12,552 nt of DNA from Limnoraphis robusta CS-951 (GCF_000972705.2 NZ_LATL02000354.1:1-12552), one strand, 5' to 3'. Positions 3,967 to 12,191 are shown, counted from the first letter of the stretch. Numbers and translations are program-made. Notes: generated from the letters alone by a model not told the origin.

Positions 3967-6894
3967 ATGGCTGAACGTAGCGATGTAAACGGAAAAGAAC
4001 AAGAAATGGCAGCCAAATCTTACAAAGATACGGTGAACCTGCCACAGACAAAGTTTGATATGCGGGCAAATGCTGTCAAACGCGAACCAGAATTACAAAA
4101 ATTTTGGGCAGAACATCAAATTTACGAACGTTTATCCGAAAATAATCCGGGCGATGCGTTTATTTTACATGACGGGCCGCCCTATGCCAATGGTGCCTTA
4201 CATATTGGTCATGCCCTCAATAAAATTCTTAAAGATATTATTAACCGTTACCAAATTTTGCAAGGGCGAAAAGTGCGTTATGTTCCCGGTTGGGACTGTC
4301 ACGGTTTGCCGATTGAATTGAAAGTTTTACAACAAATGAAACAGTCGGAACGGGAACAACTCACCCCGTTAACCTTGCGTCAAAAAGCAAAAGAATTCGC
4401 CCTAGAAACGGTTGACCAACAACGAGAATCTTTCAAAAGATATGGAGTGTGGGGAGATTGGGATAATCCTTATTTAACCCTAAAACCAGAATACGAAGCC
4501 GCCCAAATTGGCGTGTTTGCCCAGATGGTTCTCAAAGGTTATATCTATAGAGGATTAAAGCCTGTTCATTGGAGTCCGAGTTCAAAAACAGCCCTAGCTG
4601 AAGCTGAATTAGAATATCCAGAGGGTCATGTTTCTCGCAGTTTATTTGCGGCTTTTCCAATGACTAGCTTGGCGGAAGCAGTTAAATCAGAATTAACGCC
4701 TTTTCTACCCGATTTAGGTGTCGCGATTTGGACAACAACACCCTGGACAATTCCCGGAAATTTAGGCGTTTCGTTGAACCCTGAATTAATGTATTCTGTG
4801 GTAGAAACACAAAAAAATGCGGAAAATCCCATTCCGTTTAAATATTTATTAATTGCCACAGAATTGGTTGAACGTCTATCAGCAACCTTCGGGAATAACC
4901 TAACCGTAAAAGCAACGGTAAAAGGCAAAGATTTAGAACATTCCACTTACAAACATCCCCTCTTTGACCGGGAAAGTCCGATATTAATTGGGGGAGATTA
5001 TGTTACCACAGAATCCGGTACCGGACTCGTTCACACCGCCCCTGGTCATGGTCAGGAAGACTTTATCGTTGGTCAACGCTATGGTTTACCTGTATTGTGT
5101 CCGGTAGATGCAGATGGAAACTTTACCGCAGAAGCGGGTGAATTTGCCGGATTAAATGTTCTCAAAGATGCCAACGAAGCGGTTATTAAAGCCTTAGAAA
5201 AAGCAGGTTCACTCATTAAAGAAGAACCCTATCAACACAAATATCCCTATGATTGGCGAACCAAAAAACCAACGATTTTTAGGGCAACTGAACAGTGGTT
5301 TGCATCCGTTGAAGGGTTCCGCGAAGAAGCTGTAAAAGCCATTCAAAATGTGCGTTGGATTCCCGCCCAAGGGGAAAATCGCATCACGCCAATGGTGGCG
5401 GAACGTTCAGATTGGTGTATCTCTCGTCAACGCAGTTGGGGTGTACCCATTCCTGTTTTTTATGATGAAGAAACAGGCGAACATTTGATGAATGAAGAAA
5501 CGATTTCTCACGTTCAAAATATTATCGCTGAAAAAGGTTCAGATGCGTGGTGGGAACTGTCTGTTGAGGAATTATTACCCGAAAAATATCGCCAAGATGC
5601 GGCAAAATACCGCAAAGGAACCGATACAATGGATGTTTGGTTTGACTCCGGTTCTTCCTGGGCAGCAGTCGCCAAACAACGGGGGTTAGGTTATCCTGTC
5701 GATATGTATTTAGAGGGTTCAGACCAACACCGAGGCTGGTTTAATTCCAGTTTATTAACCAGTGTGGCTAACTATGGTCATGCGCCCTATAAAATCGTAT
5801 TAACTCATGGATTTGTTCTTGATGAAAAGGGACATAAAATGAGTAAATCATTAGGGAACGTCGTTGACCCAGCGATTGTGATTGAAGGGGGTAAAAACAA
5901 AGACAAAGAACCACCCTATGGGGCTGATATTTTGCGGTTGTGGGTGTCGTCTGTTGATTATTCAACTGATGTCCCGTTGGGGGGAAATATCCTCAAACAA
6001 ATGGCGGATATCTACCGCAAAATTAGAAATACAGCCCGATTTTTAATTGGAAACTTGCATGATTTTGACCCCGAAAAAGATGCGGTTAGTTATGAGGAAT
6101 TACCCGATTTAGACCGATATATGCTGCATCGGATAACGGAGGTTTTTACAGAAATCAAAGATGCCTTTGATCAGTTTCAATTCTTCCGGTTCTTCCAAAC
6201 GGTGCAGAATTTCTGTGTTGTGGATCTGTCGAATTTTTACCTTGATATTGCCAAAGATCGGCTGTATATTAGTGCAGATAATGCCTTCCGACGTCGCAGT
6301 TGTCAAACGGTGTTAGCGGTTGCTTTAGAAAACCTCGCCAAAGCGATCGCACCTGTCCTCTGTCACATGGCGGAAGATATTTGGCAAAATTTACCCTATG
6401 CGACTCCTTATTCATCGGTATTCGAGTCAGGTTGGGTGAAATTAGAGGAAAATTGGAAACAACCGGAACTCGCTAAATTCTGGCAAAAATTGCGGGAAAT
6501 TCGCGCAGAAGTTAACCAAGTCATGGAAAAAGCGCGAAAAGAAAAGATGATTGGTTCATCTCTAGAAGCGAAAGTTTTACTGTATGTTTCTGATGAGAAC
6601 TTCCGCAAACAGTTAGAACAAATAAACCCATCAACTACAGAGTTAAAACAGCATAACGGCGTTGATCAATTGCGTTATCTGTTTATTTGTTCTCAGGTTG
6701 AACTGTTAGAAACCCCCAACAAGTTAAAAGGACTTGAATACAGCGATGAGTCCGAAGACTTGGGTATTGGAGTTGTGAAAGCTGATGGCGAAAAATGCGA
6801 TCGTTGTTGGAATTATTCCGTTCATGTGGGTGAGTCTACTGAAGATCCAACTATTTGTGAACGCTGCGTCGCCGCTTTAGCAGGGGAATTCTAA
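3967..6894 (+). CDS. ileS: Isoleucyl-tRNA synthetase
   Basis: A class I aminoacyl-tRNA synthetase that charges tRNA-Ile with isoleucine using ATP, in the cytoplasm. At 975 residues it is full length and of the bacterial (IleS1) type. The HIGH signature is at 79-82 within PPYANGALHIGH. The CP1 editing domain, which clears misactivated valine, shows WTTTPWT (255-261) and GTGLVHTAPGHGQEDF (351-366). KMSKS is at 624-628. A C-terminal zinc site is intact, with C944, C947, C964 and C967. ATG 3967 has AAGGG eight bases upstream, but the first 13 residues (MAERSD...) precede the family core. ATG 4006 gives MAAKSYKDTVNLPQT and is an alternative start. The gene has its own leader and terminator and stands alone. 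Confidence 0.98.
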   Translation: MAERSDVNGKEQEMAAKSYKDTVNLPQTKFDMRANAVKREPELQKFWAEHQIYERLSENNPGDAFILHDGPPYANGALHIGHALNKILKDIINRYQILQGRKVRYVPGWDCHGLPIELKVLQQMKQSEREQLTPLTLRQKAKEFALETVDQQRESFKRYGVWGDWDNPYLTLKPEYEAAQIGVFAQMVLKGYIYRGLKPVHWSPSSKTALAEAELEYPEGHVSRSLFAAFPMTSLAEAVKSELTPFLPDLGVAIWTTTPWTIPGNLGVSLNPELMYSVVETQKNAENPIPFKYLLIATELVERLSATFGNNLTVKATVKGKDLEHSTYKHPLFDRESPILIGGDYVTTESGTGLVHTAPGHGQEDFIVGQRYGLPVLCPVDADGNFTAEAGEFAGLNVLKDANEAVIKALEKAGSLIKEEPYQHKYPYDWRTKKPTIFRATEQWFASVEGFREEAVKAIQNVRWIPAQGENRITPMVAERSDWCISRQRSWGVPIPVFYDEETGEHLMNEETISHVQNIIAEKGSDAWWELSVEELLPEKYRQDAAKYRKGTDTMDVWFDSGSSWAAVAKQRGLGYPVDMYLEGSDQHRGWFNSSLLTSVANYGHAPYKIVLTHGFVLDEKGHKMSKSLGNVVDPAIVIEGGKNKDKEPPYGADILRLWVSSVDYSTDVPLGGNILKQMADIYRKIRNTARFLIGNLHDFDPEKDAVSYEELPDLDRYMLHRITEVFTEIKDAFDQFQFFRFFQTVQNFCVVDLSNFYLDIAKDRLYISADNAFRRRSCQTVLAVALENLAKAIAPVLCHMAEDIWQNLPYATPYSSVFESGWVKLEENWKQPELAKFWQKLREIRAEVNQVMEKARKEKMIGSSLEAKVLLYVSDENFRKQLEQINPSTTELKQHNGVDQLRYLFICSQVELLETPNKLKGLEYSDESEDLGIGVVKADGEKCDRCWNYSVHVGESTEDPTICERCVAALAGEF

Positions 6895-6901
6895 ACCCAA
6901 C

Positions 6902-6940
6902 AGTAGAGTGCGTTAATATCGTTTGACGTACTCTACTTTT
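6902..6940 (+). terminator. Rho-independent terminator of ileS
   Basis: AGTAGAGT at 6902-6909 pairs with ACTCTACT at 6930-6937. The stem continues inward through a G-U and C-G, G-C, T-A pairs to about 12 bp. TTTT follows. It begins seven bases after the ileS stop codon and separates ileS from the toxin-antitoxin remnant. Confidence 0.8.
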
Positions 6941-6979
6941 ACCTAATTCCGATTAACTAAAGTTCAGCAAAAGGTAATC

Positions 6980-7171
6980 ATGGTCAATTCAACAGTTAAA
7001 CAAAAAATTCTGAAAGCCATTGAAGAAATGCCAGCAGATGTTACGTTTTCAGACGTTATGGAACGTCTCTACTTTTTGTATAAAGTAGAACAAGGACTTA
7101 AACAAGTTGAAGCGGGTGATGTGATTTCTCACGACGAAGCCAAAAAACGTGTTAAAACATGGCAACAATAA
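6980..7171 (+). CDS. Small antitoxin-like protein paired with a ParE-type toxin
   Basis: A 63-residue acidic/amphipathic protein that I recognise as the small cyanobacterial antitoxin type found directly upstream of ParE/RelE-superfamily toxins. The family would neutralise the toxin and bind its own promoter. The recognisable part is MPADVTFSDVMERLYFLYKVEQGL (17-40, given here as two blocks: MPADVTFSDVME and RLYFLYKVEQGL), followed by a tail GDVISHDEAKKRVKTWQ that would contact the toxin. The ATG follows AAAAGG at good spacing. The last 13 bases overlap the start of the toxin reading frame, the usual translational coupling for such pairs. The reading frame is intact although its partner is broken, so it is probably an orphan antitoxin. 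The exact antitoxin family (ParD-, RelB- or other) cannot be fixed by eye. Confidence 0.75.
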   Translation: MVNSTVKQKILKAIEEMPADVTFSDVMERLYFLYKVEQGLKQVEAGDVISHDEAKKRVKTWQQ

Positions 7172-7455
7172 ATTGGACAGGTCAAGCATTAGCTGATTTG
7201 GAAGCAATTGGTGACTTTATTGCTATAGATGCACCAAGTTTTGCTCAAGTATTTATAGATCAAATATTTGCAGCAGTCGAACGTTTAGAGCGTTTTCCTC
7301 TTTCTGGACGAATTGTACCGTAAATTTCTCAAGAGGAAATTCGAGAAATCATTTTTGGTAGCTACCGAATTGTATATCTAGTCACTGGAGATGAAGTCAC
7401 CATTCTAACAGTTTTTCATGCTTCAAGGCTCCTGAATATTGAAGGTGAATTTTAA
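7159..7455 (+). pseudogene. ParE-family toxin gene interrupted by a nonsense codon
   Basis: Read from ATG 7159, the frame encodes a 98-residue ParE/RelE-superfamily protein except for one in-frame TAA at codon 55 (7321-7323). Before the stop: MATINWTGQALADLEAIGDF, then VERLERFPLSGRIVP (40-54). After the stop the same frame continues ISQEEIREIIFGSYRIVYLV, then VTILTVFHASRLL and ends at a normal TAA (7453-7455). The hallmark pattern FP-x-SGR-x-VP-E...EIREI-x-FG-x-YRIVY...H-x-SR is complete but for the glutamate, normally GAA, that is now TAA. A single G-to-T change at 7321 would explain it. There is no frameshift. Intact members are mRNA interferases or gyrase poisons. The 54-residue truncated product would lack the C-terminal toxic core. 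A sequencing error at 7321 is the main alternative. Confidence 0.88.
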
Positions 7456-7465
7456 ACACCCGCGC

Positions 7466-7558
7466 ACATTTGTCAGTCCAGACGGAAAATATTTTGCGGG
7501 AATTACAGGTAATCCTTACCTCAAAAACACCCAAATTCAAGTTTTAAAACGACCCTGA
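7466..7558 (+). pseudogene. C-terminal fragment of a possible WD40/beta-propeller gene
   Basis: This frame reads TFVSPDGKYFAGITGNP, then YLKNTQIQVLKRP and a stop (TGA 7556-7558). SPDGKYFAGITGN followed by a short strand IQVLK is the look of one blade of a WD40 or TolB-like propeller, and the sequence ends as a protein would. Upstream the frame can be followed only to a TGA at 7433-7435, inside the toxin pseudogene, and has no plausible start. I read it as the 3' end of a gene whose body was lost when the toxin locus or a repeat arrived. A chance open stretch of 30 codons is possible. Confidence 0.45.
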
Positions 7559-7620
7559 ACTTTAAAGCGAAAAGAGGGCGGGTTGATGTCATATCTGTCC
7601 GACTAATCAATAATTATTCT

Positions 7621-7681
7621 GTAGGGGCGGGGTCTACAATATCTTTACTACTACTGAGAGATTGAGATAAACCCGCCCCCC
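7621..7681. repeat. GGGGCGGGTT hairpin element, core copy 1
   Basis: GTAGGGGCGGG opens and ACCCGCCCCC closes this 61-bp element. The interior resembles that of the terminal tandem units (a central GAGA... block and TAAACCCGCC). A lone half-element, GAGGGCGGGTT, lies upstream at 7574-7584, and a short palindrome AATAATTATT lies at 7609-7618. With the next element it fills the gap between the gene fragment and queG. Confidence 0.75.
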
Positions 7682-7703
7682 TGAGAAGAAGTCCGAAGGC
7701 TCT

Positions 7704-7764
7704 GGGGCGGGTTTATTTAACTGATTTGCAGGGAAAACATACATCAACTCGAACCCGCCCCTAC
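7704..7764. repeat. GGGGCGGGTT hairpin element, core copy 2, overlapping the end of queG
   Basis: GGGGCGGGTTTA at the left and GAACCCGCCCCTAC at the right form inverted ends. The outermost GTAGGGGCGGG of copy 1 and CCCGCCCCTAC here also pair, so 7621-7764 can fold as one large structure. The final CCCCTAC overlaps the queG stop codon (CTA on the plus strand, TAG on the minus strand). Confidence 0.75.
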
Positions 7765-8681
7765 AGTAAATTTTTTTTGGCATTACGTCGCCACATTTGG
7801 GGTTTAATTCGTCGCAACGCTGAAGCGGTAAATTGTTCGTTCCATTCTTCTTCTGAAAGTTCTGCCAACTCACTTAATTTTGGGTCAATATTTCCCGGAT
7901 AAGGTTGAAACGCCTCAACATCAGTTTCTTTAGCAAAGCGTTGATTCCAAGGACATACATCCTGACAAATATCACACCCCGCAACCCAACCGTTTAAATC
8001 AATATTCTCCGGTAACTGTTCGGCGCGATTTTCAATTGTATGATAAGCAATACAGCGATTCGCATCCACCACAAACGGTTCTGTTATCGCATTCGTCGGA
8101 CAAGCTTCAATACAGCGCGTACAAGTGCCACAATGTTCGGTATGGGGAGAATCTGGGGTTAATTCTAAATTCGTTAAGACTTCCCCCAAAAACACCCAAG
8201 ACCCATATTCTCGTGTAATTACATTACTATTTTTCGCAATCCAACCGATACCCGCCCGTTGCGCCCAAACTTTATCAGATATCGGGCCAGTATCGGCGTA
8301 ATATCGCGCTTGAATGCCTTCTCCTTGGGCTTGTAACCAGTTGGAAAACGCTTTCAACTTCTGGTGCATCACCTTATGATAGTCTCGCCCCCAACCATAA
8401 CGGGAAATCTTGCCATATTCAGCCCCTTCCCGACGTTCGTCAGGGGTGTAATAGTTCAACGCCACACAGATAACAGACTGTACCTCTGGCATGACTTGAC
8501 GAATATCCTGACGCCTGGGGTTTGCCATCCAAGCCATCTCTGCTTGATAGCCTTGATTCAGCCAAGCCTGTAACCGTTCAACTTCGGCTTTGGGTTCAAC
8601 AACAGTCGCTATCCCAACTTTGTGAAATCCGAGGGTGATGGCTTGCTGCTTGACTTGATGCGCTTGGACTGGGGGATACAT
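7761..8681 (-). CDS. queG: Epoxyqueuosine reductase
   Basis: Catalyses the last step of queuosine synthesis, reducing epoxyqueuosine to queuosine at position 34 of tRNAs with GUN anticodons, using a cobalamin cofactor and two [4Fe-4S] clusters in the cytoplasm. The 306-residue product has the expected order of motifs. These are the N-terminal cobalamin-binding fold, [20 protein letters not shown] with the presumed catalytic acid D130, the ferredoxin-like cluster motif [17 protein letters not shown] (C184, C187, C190, C194), C210, and [11 protein letters not shown] (C236, C239, C243). All cluster cysteines are present. The last residues, RRNAKKNLL, end at a TAG contributed by a hairpin repeat, so the natural C-terminus may once have been a few residues different. 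No strong Shine-Dalgarno precedes the ATG. It stands convergent to the toxin remnant and apart from other queuosine genes. Confidence 0.95.
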   Translation of the reverse strand: MYPPVQAHQVKQQAITLGFHKVGIATVVEPKAEVERLQAWLNQGYQAEMAWMANPRRQDIRQVMPEVQSVICVALNYYTPDERREGAEYGKISRYGWGRDYHKVMHQKLKAFSNWLQAQGEGIQARYYADTGPISDKVWAQRAGIGWIAKNSNVITREYGSWVFLGEVLTNLELTPDSPHTEHCGTCTRCIEACPTNAITEPFVVDANRCIAYHTIENRAEQLPENIDLNGWVAGCDICQDVCPWNQRFAKETDVEAFQPYPGNIDPKLSELAELSEEEWNEQFTASALRRIKPQMWRRNAKKNLL

Positions 8682-8698
8682 GACCGTCGGATGTAGGG

Positions 8699-8704
8699 AT
8701 TATA
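8699..8704 (-). promoter_or_regulatory. Candidate -10 box for queG
   Basis: The minus strand reads TATAAT 17 bases before the ATG, adjoining the end of the MITE-like element (TGCTATA then TATAAT). With transcription starting about seven bases further on, the leader would be very short, in keeping with the lack of a ribosome-binding site. No clear -35 is seen. Confidence 0.4.
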
Positions 8705-8809
8705 TATAGCAGAGAAAGAGTTGATTAGGACACTGTTTTTCTGTCAAATCCTTTTATGATAAAGGTTTCAATTCTGTCTCCTGTCTCCTGTCTCCTGATT
8801 TCTGCTATA
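8705..8809. repeat. 105-bp MITE-like element upstream of queG
   Basis: The second copy of the TATAGCAG...CTGCTATA element, in inverted orientation to the one at 3744-3849. It has three perfect tandem heptamers (TCTCCTG, three times, within 8777-8797) where the other copy has a degenerate version one base longer. Outside that block the two copies match. It forms the boundary between the unique core and the right arm. Confidence 0.65.
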
Positions 8810-8900
8810 CAAGCTTGTCAAGTTGATTGACTTCACCACCGTTACCGCTAAGAAAAATAAATCATGATTTTTTGATGGATTTTGAAATCAGTTTTGAACC

Positions 8901-9521
8901 TCAACTCAACACCAAATCTTCTAAATTTTCATCAGGAAAAACGACATCTTCATAGATTAAAGAAATTGGACTGTTAAAATTAACACTGGTTAGATGAATT
9001 TCGAGTTCGGTTTGATTAATTGCTAATTCTTCTGGGAAGTAAGAGGTTAATTCCCATTTATTTTGTTCATTCAGACGATAACACTCAATATTCATTTTTT
9101 CAGTGTCAACCAGTACATATTCTTTCAACGTTTCAATTTGGCGATAATGTCTAAATTTTTTTCCTCTATCAAAACCTTCTGTACTCGGAGATAACACTTC
9201 GACAATTAAACAAGGATAATAAATGACTTGACGGGCAGTTTGATCTCGACTGTCACACGTTACCATGATATCAGGATAATGAAAGGGGCCGTTACTAGAA
9301 ACCCCAACTTTTGCATCAGCCATAAACACTTTACAGCCTTTTCCTCGTAGATGGCTTTTGAGTGCAGAAGCTAAATTTAAAGCAATAGAATTATGGGGTA
9401 AACTTCCCCCTGTCATCGCGAATACTTGACCGTTGATATATTCATATTTTATCGGTTGTTTTTCTTCCCATTCTAAATACTCTTTGGCTGTCATAAATTG
9501 AGATTGAGAATGAGCAATCAT
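8901..9521 (-). CDS. Uma2 family protein, copy B (right arm)
   Basis: Its 206-residue product is identical to that encoded at 3032-3652, with the same active-site residues (PD 83-84, E108, K121-K122) and the same AAGGAGAG ribosome site. The difference is context: here the gene runs away from queG, with their start and stop ends separated by the 8705-8809 element, whereas the left copy runs toward ileS. If the palindrome is an artefact, only one of these two contexts is real. Confidence 0.85.
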   Translation of the reverse strand: MIAHSQSQFMTAKEYLEWEEKQPIKYEYINGQVFAMTGGSLPHNSIALNLASALKSHLRGKGCKVFMADAKVGVSSNGPFHYPDIMVTCDSRDQTARQVIYYPCLIVEVLSPSTEGFDRGKKFRHYRQIETLKEYVLVDTEKMNIECYRLNEQNKWELTSYFPEELAINQTELEIHLTSVNFNSPISLIYEDVVFPDENLEDLVLS

Positions 9522-9545
9522 AGAATATCTCTCCTTGATTAACGA

Positions 9546-10151
9546 TTAACTCCAGACAATTTTTAGGTCAAGAATAAAGCCTGGTAACACGTCTTCTCCA
9601 AATAACGTTGTAGCAGAATTGAAGGCTTCTACTGATTTTTCTAAACGATAAATTTCAACATAGAGATTTTTGCGGTCAATTAACCAAGCTAATTTAACTT
9701 GATTTTCCATATATTCTTGCATTTTGGCTTGGGTTGCGGTTAAACTATCAGAAGGAGACATTAACTCTAAGACGAAATCCGGTGCAATTGGGGGAAATTT
9801 CTCTTTTTCTTCTGGTGTGAGTTCATCCCATCTTGATTGTTTAATCCAAGCAATATCAGGAGAACGATTAGCACCATTGGGCAGTTTAAAACAAGTGGAA
9901 GAATCAAAGAGTTTACCTAATTTATTTTGACGATTCCAAAAGACAAAATCTCCTGCAATTTCAATATTACGATTTCCAGTTTCTCCCCCCGTCGGCGACA
10001 TAATCATCAATTCTCCGGTTGCATTGCGTTCAAATTTTATCTCCGGGTTTTTCCGACAAAGTTGATAAAATTGTTCGTCACTCATTTGACAAACAGAACT
10101 AAAATCAATTGTATAAGCAGTCATCGTTAGAATATCGCTACGTTTAGCCAT
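9546..10151 (-). CDS. Uma2 family protein, copy A (right arm)
   Basis: The 201-residue product is identical to that of 2402-3007, including the N-terminal MAKRSD and the alternative internal start nine codons later (MTAYTIDF). It lies 24 bases upstream of copy B in the same orientation, so the two-gene operon is duplicated whole. The absence of any synonymous difference between arms is notable for accessory genes of this rapidly evolving family. Confidence 0.82.
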   Translation of the reverse strand: MAKRSDILTMTAYTIDFSSVCQMSDEQFYQLCRKNPEIKFERNATGELMIMSPTGGETGNRNIEIAGDFVFWNRQNKLGKLFDSSTCFKLPNGANRSPDIAWIKQSRWDELTPEEKEKFPPIAPDFVLELMSPSDSLTATQAKMQEYMENQVKLAWLIDRKNLYVEIYRLEKSVEAFNSATTLFGEDVLPGFILDLKIVWS

Positions 10152-10331
10152 TGCTTACATTTTAAATCAGCTAGGGTTGACTCCCCTCTGCTTCTTCGAG
10201 AAGCCCAAACCCGCAAATATTGAGTTTTGTAACAATTATTAAAAAACTGTGCGATCGCCTGTATGATTAACAGTTGGTTCTTAGCATAACTCAATCTTTC
10301 AGACAAATACTGGCATTCTTCGGGAGGAACA

Positions 10332-10463
10332 ATGGACTTTATCACTAACTTTGTCAGCAACATCAACTTTGAACTCATTGCCCAGCTTACGATGTTAGCG
10401 CTGATTGTAATTGCTGGCCCTGTGGTCATCTTTTTGCTGGCTTTTCGCGGTGGCGACCTGTAA
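10332..10463 (+). CDS. psb30: Photosystem II protein Psb30 (right arm)
   Basis: The same 43-codon gene as at 2090-2221, here on the plus strand. The strong GGGAGGA at 10322-10328 decides the start, and the frame ends ...FRGGDL-TAA. Cyanobacteria normally carry one copy of this gene, so a second, base-for-base identical one supports either very recent duplication or a doubled assembly. The longer open frame on the opposite strand (10127-10429) is a shadow. Confidence 0.92.
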   Translation: MDFITNFVSNINFELIAQLTMLALIVIAGPVVIFLLAFRGGDL

Positions 10464-10472
10464 ACGTTTATT

Positions 10473-10519
10473 CTGGGGGCGAGGGGAACAGCTTGTGTTT
10501 CTTTTCACCGATCCCCCAG
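10473..10519. terminator. Hairpin between psb30 and DUF4346 genes (right arm)
   Basis: The mirror of 2034-2080: CTGGGGG and CCCCCAG pair between the two convergent stops. The same reservation applies about the missing U-tract. Confidence 0.5.
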
Positions 10520-10544
10520 TTTGGCGATTTTGTTAGTAATTTGC

Positions 10545-10949
10545 TTAGTCTTGAATGTACTCTTGTCCGCTTAAGAGTGCAATTTCTGCTTTCATAAATT
10601 CTCGTCCTAAGTAAAGCGCGTGATCCAAACAGCTTAACGGACAAGGATTGATTTCTTCTGTAATTTTCACCCCCAATTCTTTCGCGGTTCTTCCCTGAAA
10701 AACTGCGCTCGGTTGACGCTTCAAACTACCCGTACAGGGGAAAGGTTCGCCTGTTTCCGGGTCAACGGCGAGTCCTTGATCGTTAATATTATTGGTATAG
10801 TGTTCCGCGCAAATTAAACCCGCTTCTCGATCAACATAAATAATAAAGTAACCTGCCGGATCGAGATGAATAAACCGTTGGGAAAGCTGATCATCAATGG
10901 CTTTGATGTCTTCAGCCGTCAGAATTTTTGAACTAGATTGAATAGACAC
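10545..10949 (-). CDS. DUF4346 domain-containing protein (right arm)
   Basis: The identical 134-residue product of the 1604-2008 gene, again from a GTG start with no nearby alternative. Here it reads leftward, convergent with psb30. It is not adjacent to any pterin or methyltransferase gene in the window, so context gives no functional clue. Confidence 0.82.
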   Translation of the reverse strand: MSIQSSSKILTAEDIKAIDDQLSQRFIHLDPAGYFIIYVDREAGLICAEHYTNNINDQGLAVDPETGEPFPCTGSLKRQPSAVFQGRTAKELGVKITEEINPCPLSCLDHALYLGREFMKAEIALLSGQEYIQD

Positions 10950-10981
10950 AGTTGCAAAATAAACAAATATTAGCCTTTAAT

Positions 10982-10987
10982 TTTATA
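10982..10987 (-). promoter_or_regulatory. Candidate extended -10 for the DUF4346 gene (right arm)
   Basis: Minus-strand TGCTATAAA at the end of the MITE-like element, 33 bases before the GTG start, as in the left arm. Confidence 0.4.
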
Positions 10988-11070
10988 GCAATTGAAAATC
11001 AGGTGTGAAAGTTAGCAACCTCAGAAACCCTGTAGTGCTGGAAGTTCACCACTCATTTTATACTGCTATA
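10984..11070. repeat. 87-bp MITE-like element (right arm)
   Basis: The mirror copy of 1483-1569, with TATAGCA-type termini, between the divergent DUF4346 and permease genes. Confidence 0.6.
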
Positions 11071-11111
11071 GCTGGAATCGAGTTTTAATGCTAGACTGAT
11101 TCAACATCTTC

Positions 11112-11117
11112 TATAAT
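11112..11117 (+). promoter_or_regulatory. Candidate -10 box for the permease gene (right arm)
   Basis: TATAAT about 50 bases upstream of ATG 11167, with no recognisable -35. Confidence 0.4.
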
Positions 11118-11166
11118 AACTCAGTTTTCAGCAATTGTCTATTTAAATCCAGTCGATTAAGAGTTT

Positions 11167-12126
11167 ATGACGCGATATATAATTAATCGTCTTCTGAGTG
11201 CAATTCCGACTTTAATAGCAATTAGTATTGTAGTCTTTGGAATTTTAGCGATCGCACCGGGAGATCCGATGGGAGAATTTGCCACCAATCCTTCAATTAC
11301 CGCCGAAGTGAGAGAAAATATTCGTCGATCTTTGGGTTTAGATCAACCAATTCCAATTCGCTATTTAAAATGGGCTTGGGCTTTTCTTCAGGGCGACATG
11401 GGTTATTCCTTTACCAGTCGTAGTCCTGTGAGTGAACTGATTTTACAACGTTTACCGACAACGTTATGGGTAGCGGGTTCAGCCTATTTTTTTGCGATGT
11501 TAATTGCCTTTCCACTGGGGATTATTTCAGCAATTAAACGCTATTCTATTTTTGATCAAGTTGCTACAACATTCGCCTTTCTCGGATTTTCTTTACCGCC
11601 TTTTTTTACCGGGTTACTCTTTATTATCATTTTCAGCGTTCAGTTAAACTGGTTTCCCTTTATTTATAATAGTACCTTAGAAGTGACAAATTGGCAAACA
11701 TTAATAGAACAAATCAAACAGTCTATTATGCCGATTTCTGTATTGGCTTTATATCAATCTGCGGTGTTGATGCGGTTTATTCGATCTTCGATGTTAGAAC
11801 AGTTAAATCAAGATTATGTTCGCACGGCTTATGCAAAAGGATTACCCAATTTTAACGTGATTCAAGGTCATGTTTTACGCAATGCTTTAATCCCAGTTGT
11901 CACGTTAATTGCGTTAGATATTCCCAGTTTATTTACGGGTGCTTTAATCACCGAACAAATCTTTAGAATCCCAGGAATTGGAGCATTACTCGTTGAATCT
12001 ATTTATCGCAGTGATACGCCTGTTGTCATGGCGATTACGTTTATTTATGCAATTTTAGTGGTTATTTTTAATTTAATCGCTGATTTGTTATATGGAATTT
12101 TAGATCCCCGCATTCAATATAAATAG
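11167..12126 (+). CDS. ABC transporter permease, DppB/OppB type (right arm)
   Basis: Identical in product to the gene at 427-1386, with the same helices and EAA-type loop (residues 216-243). On this strand the ATG is preceded by AAGAG at 11160-11164 region. The TAG stop at 12124-12126 is followed within six bases by the GTAGGGGCGGG hairpin. As in the other arm, no DppC-like subunit, ATPase or binding protein follows; the tandem array begins at once. Confidence 0.92.
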   Translation: MTRYIINRLLSAIPTLIAISIVVFGILAIAPGDPMGEFATNPSITAEVRENIRRSLGLDQPIPIRYLKWAWAFLQGDMGYSFTSRSPVSELILQRLPTTLWVAGSAYFFAMLIAFPLGIISAIKRYSIFDQVATTFAFLGFSLPPFFTGLLFIIIFSVQLNWFPFIYNSTLEVTNWQTLIEQIKQSIMPISVLALYQSAVLMRFIRSSMLEQLNQDYVRTAYAKGLPNFNVIQGHVLRNALIPVVTLIALDIPSLFTGALITEQIFRIPGIGALLVESIYRSDTPVVMAITFIYAILVVIFNLIADLLYGILDPRIQYK

Positions 12127-12131
12127 TTTGG

Positions 12132-12191
12132 TAGGGGCGGGTTCACATAGATTGATTCATCTGAGAAACTATCTGACAAAACCCGCCCCTA
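12132..12191. repeat. GGGGCGGGTT hairpin element (right arm)
   Basis: TAGGGGCGGG and CCCGCCCCTA inverted ends 60 bp apart, immediately after the permease gene; the mirror of 362-421. Confidence 0.8.

Noticed and set aside
4055..6608. Several 65-106 residue frames within ileS on both strands
   Set aside because: All are alternate-frame shadows of the intact 975-codon synthetase gene.
7159..7323. The 54-codon piece as a functional short toxin
   Set aside because: The reading frame continues after the TAA with the conserved ParE C-terminal half, so the stop is an interruption and not a natural end.
7634..7873. 79-residue minus-strand frame across the hairpin repeats and queG end
   Set aside because: It runs through inverted repeat DNA and out of frame within queG, with no start signal. 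Other short plus-strand frames inside queG (8036-8218, 8364-8573) are shadows too.
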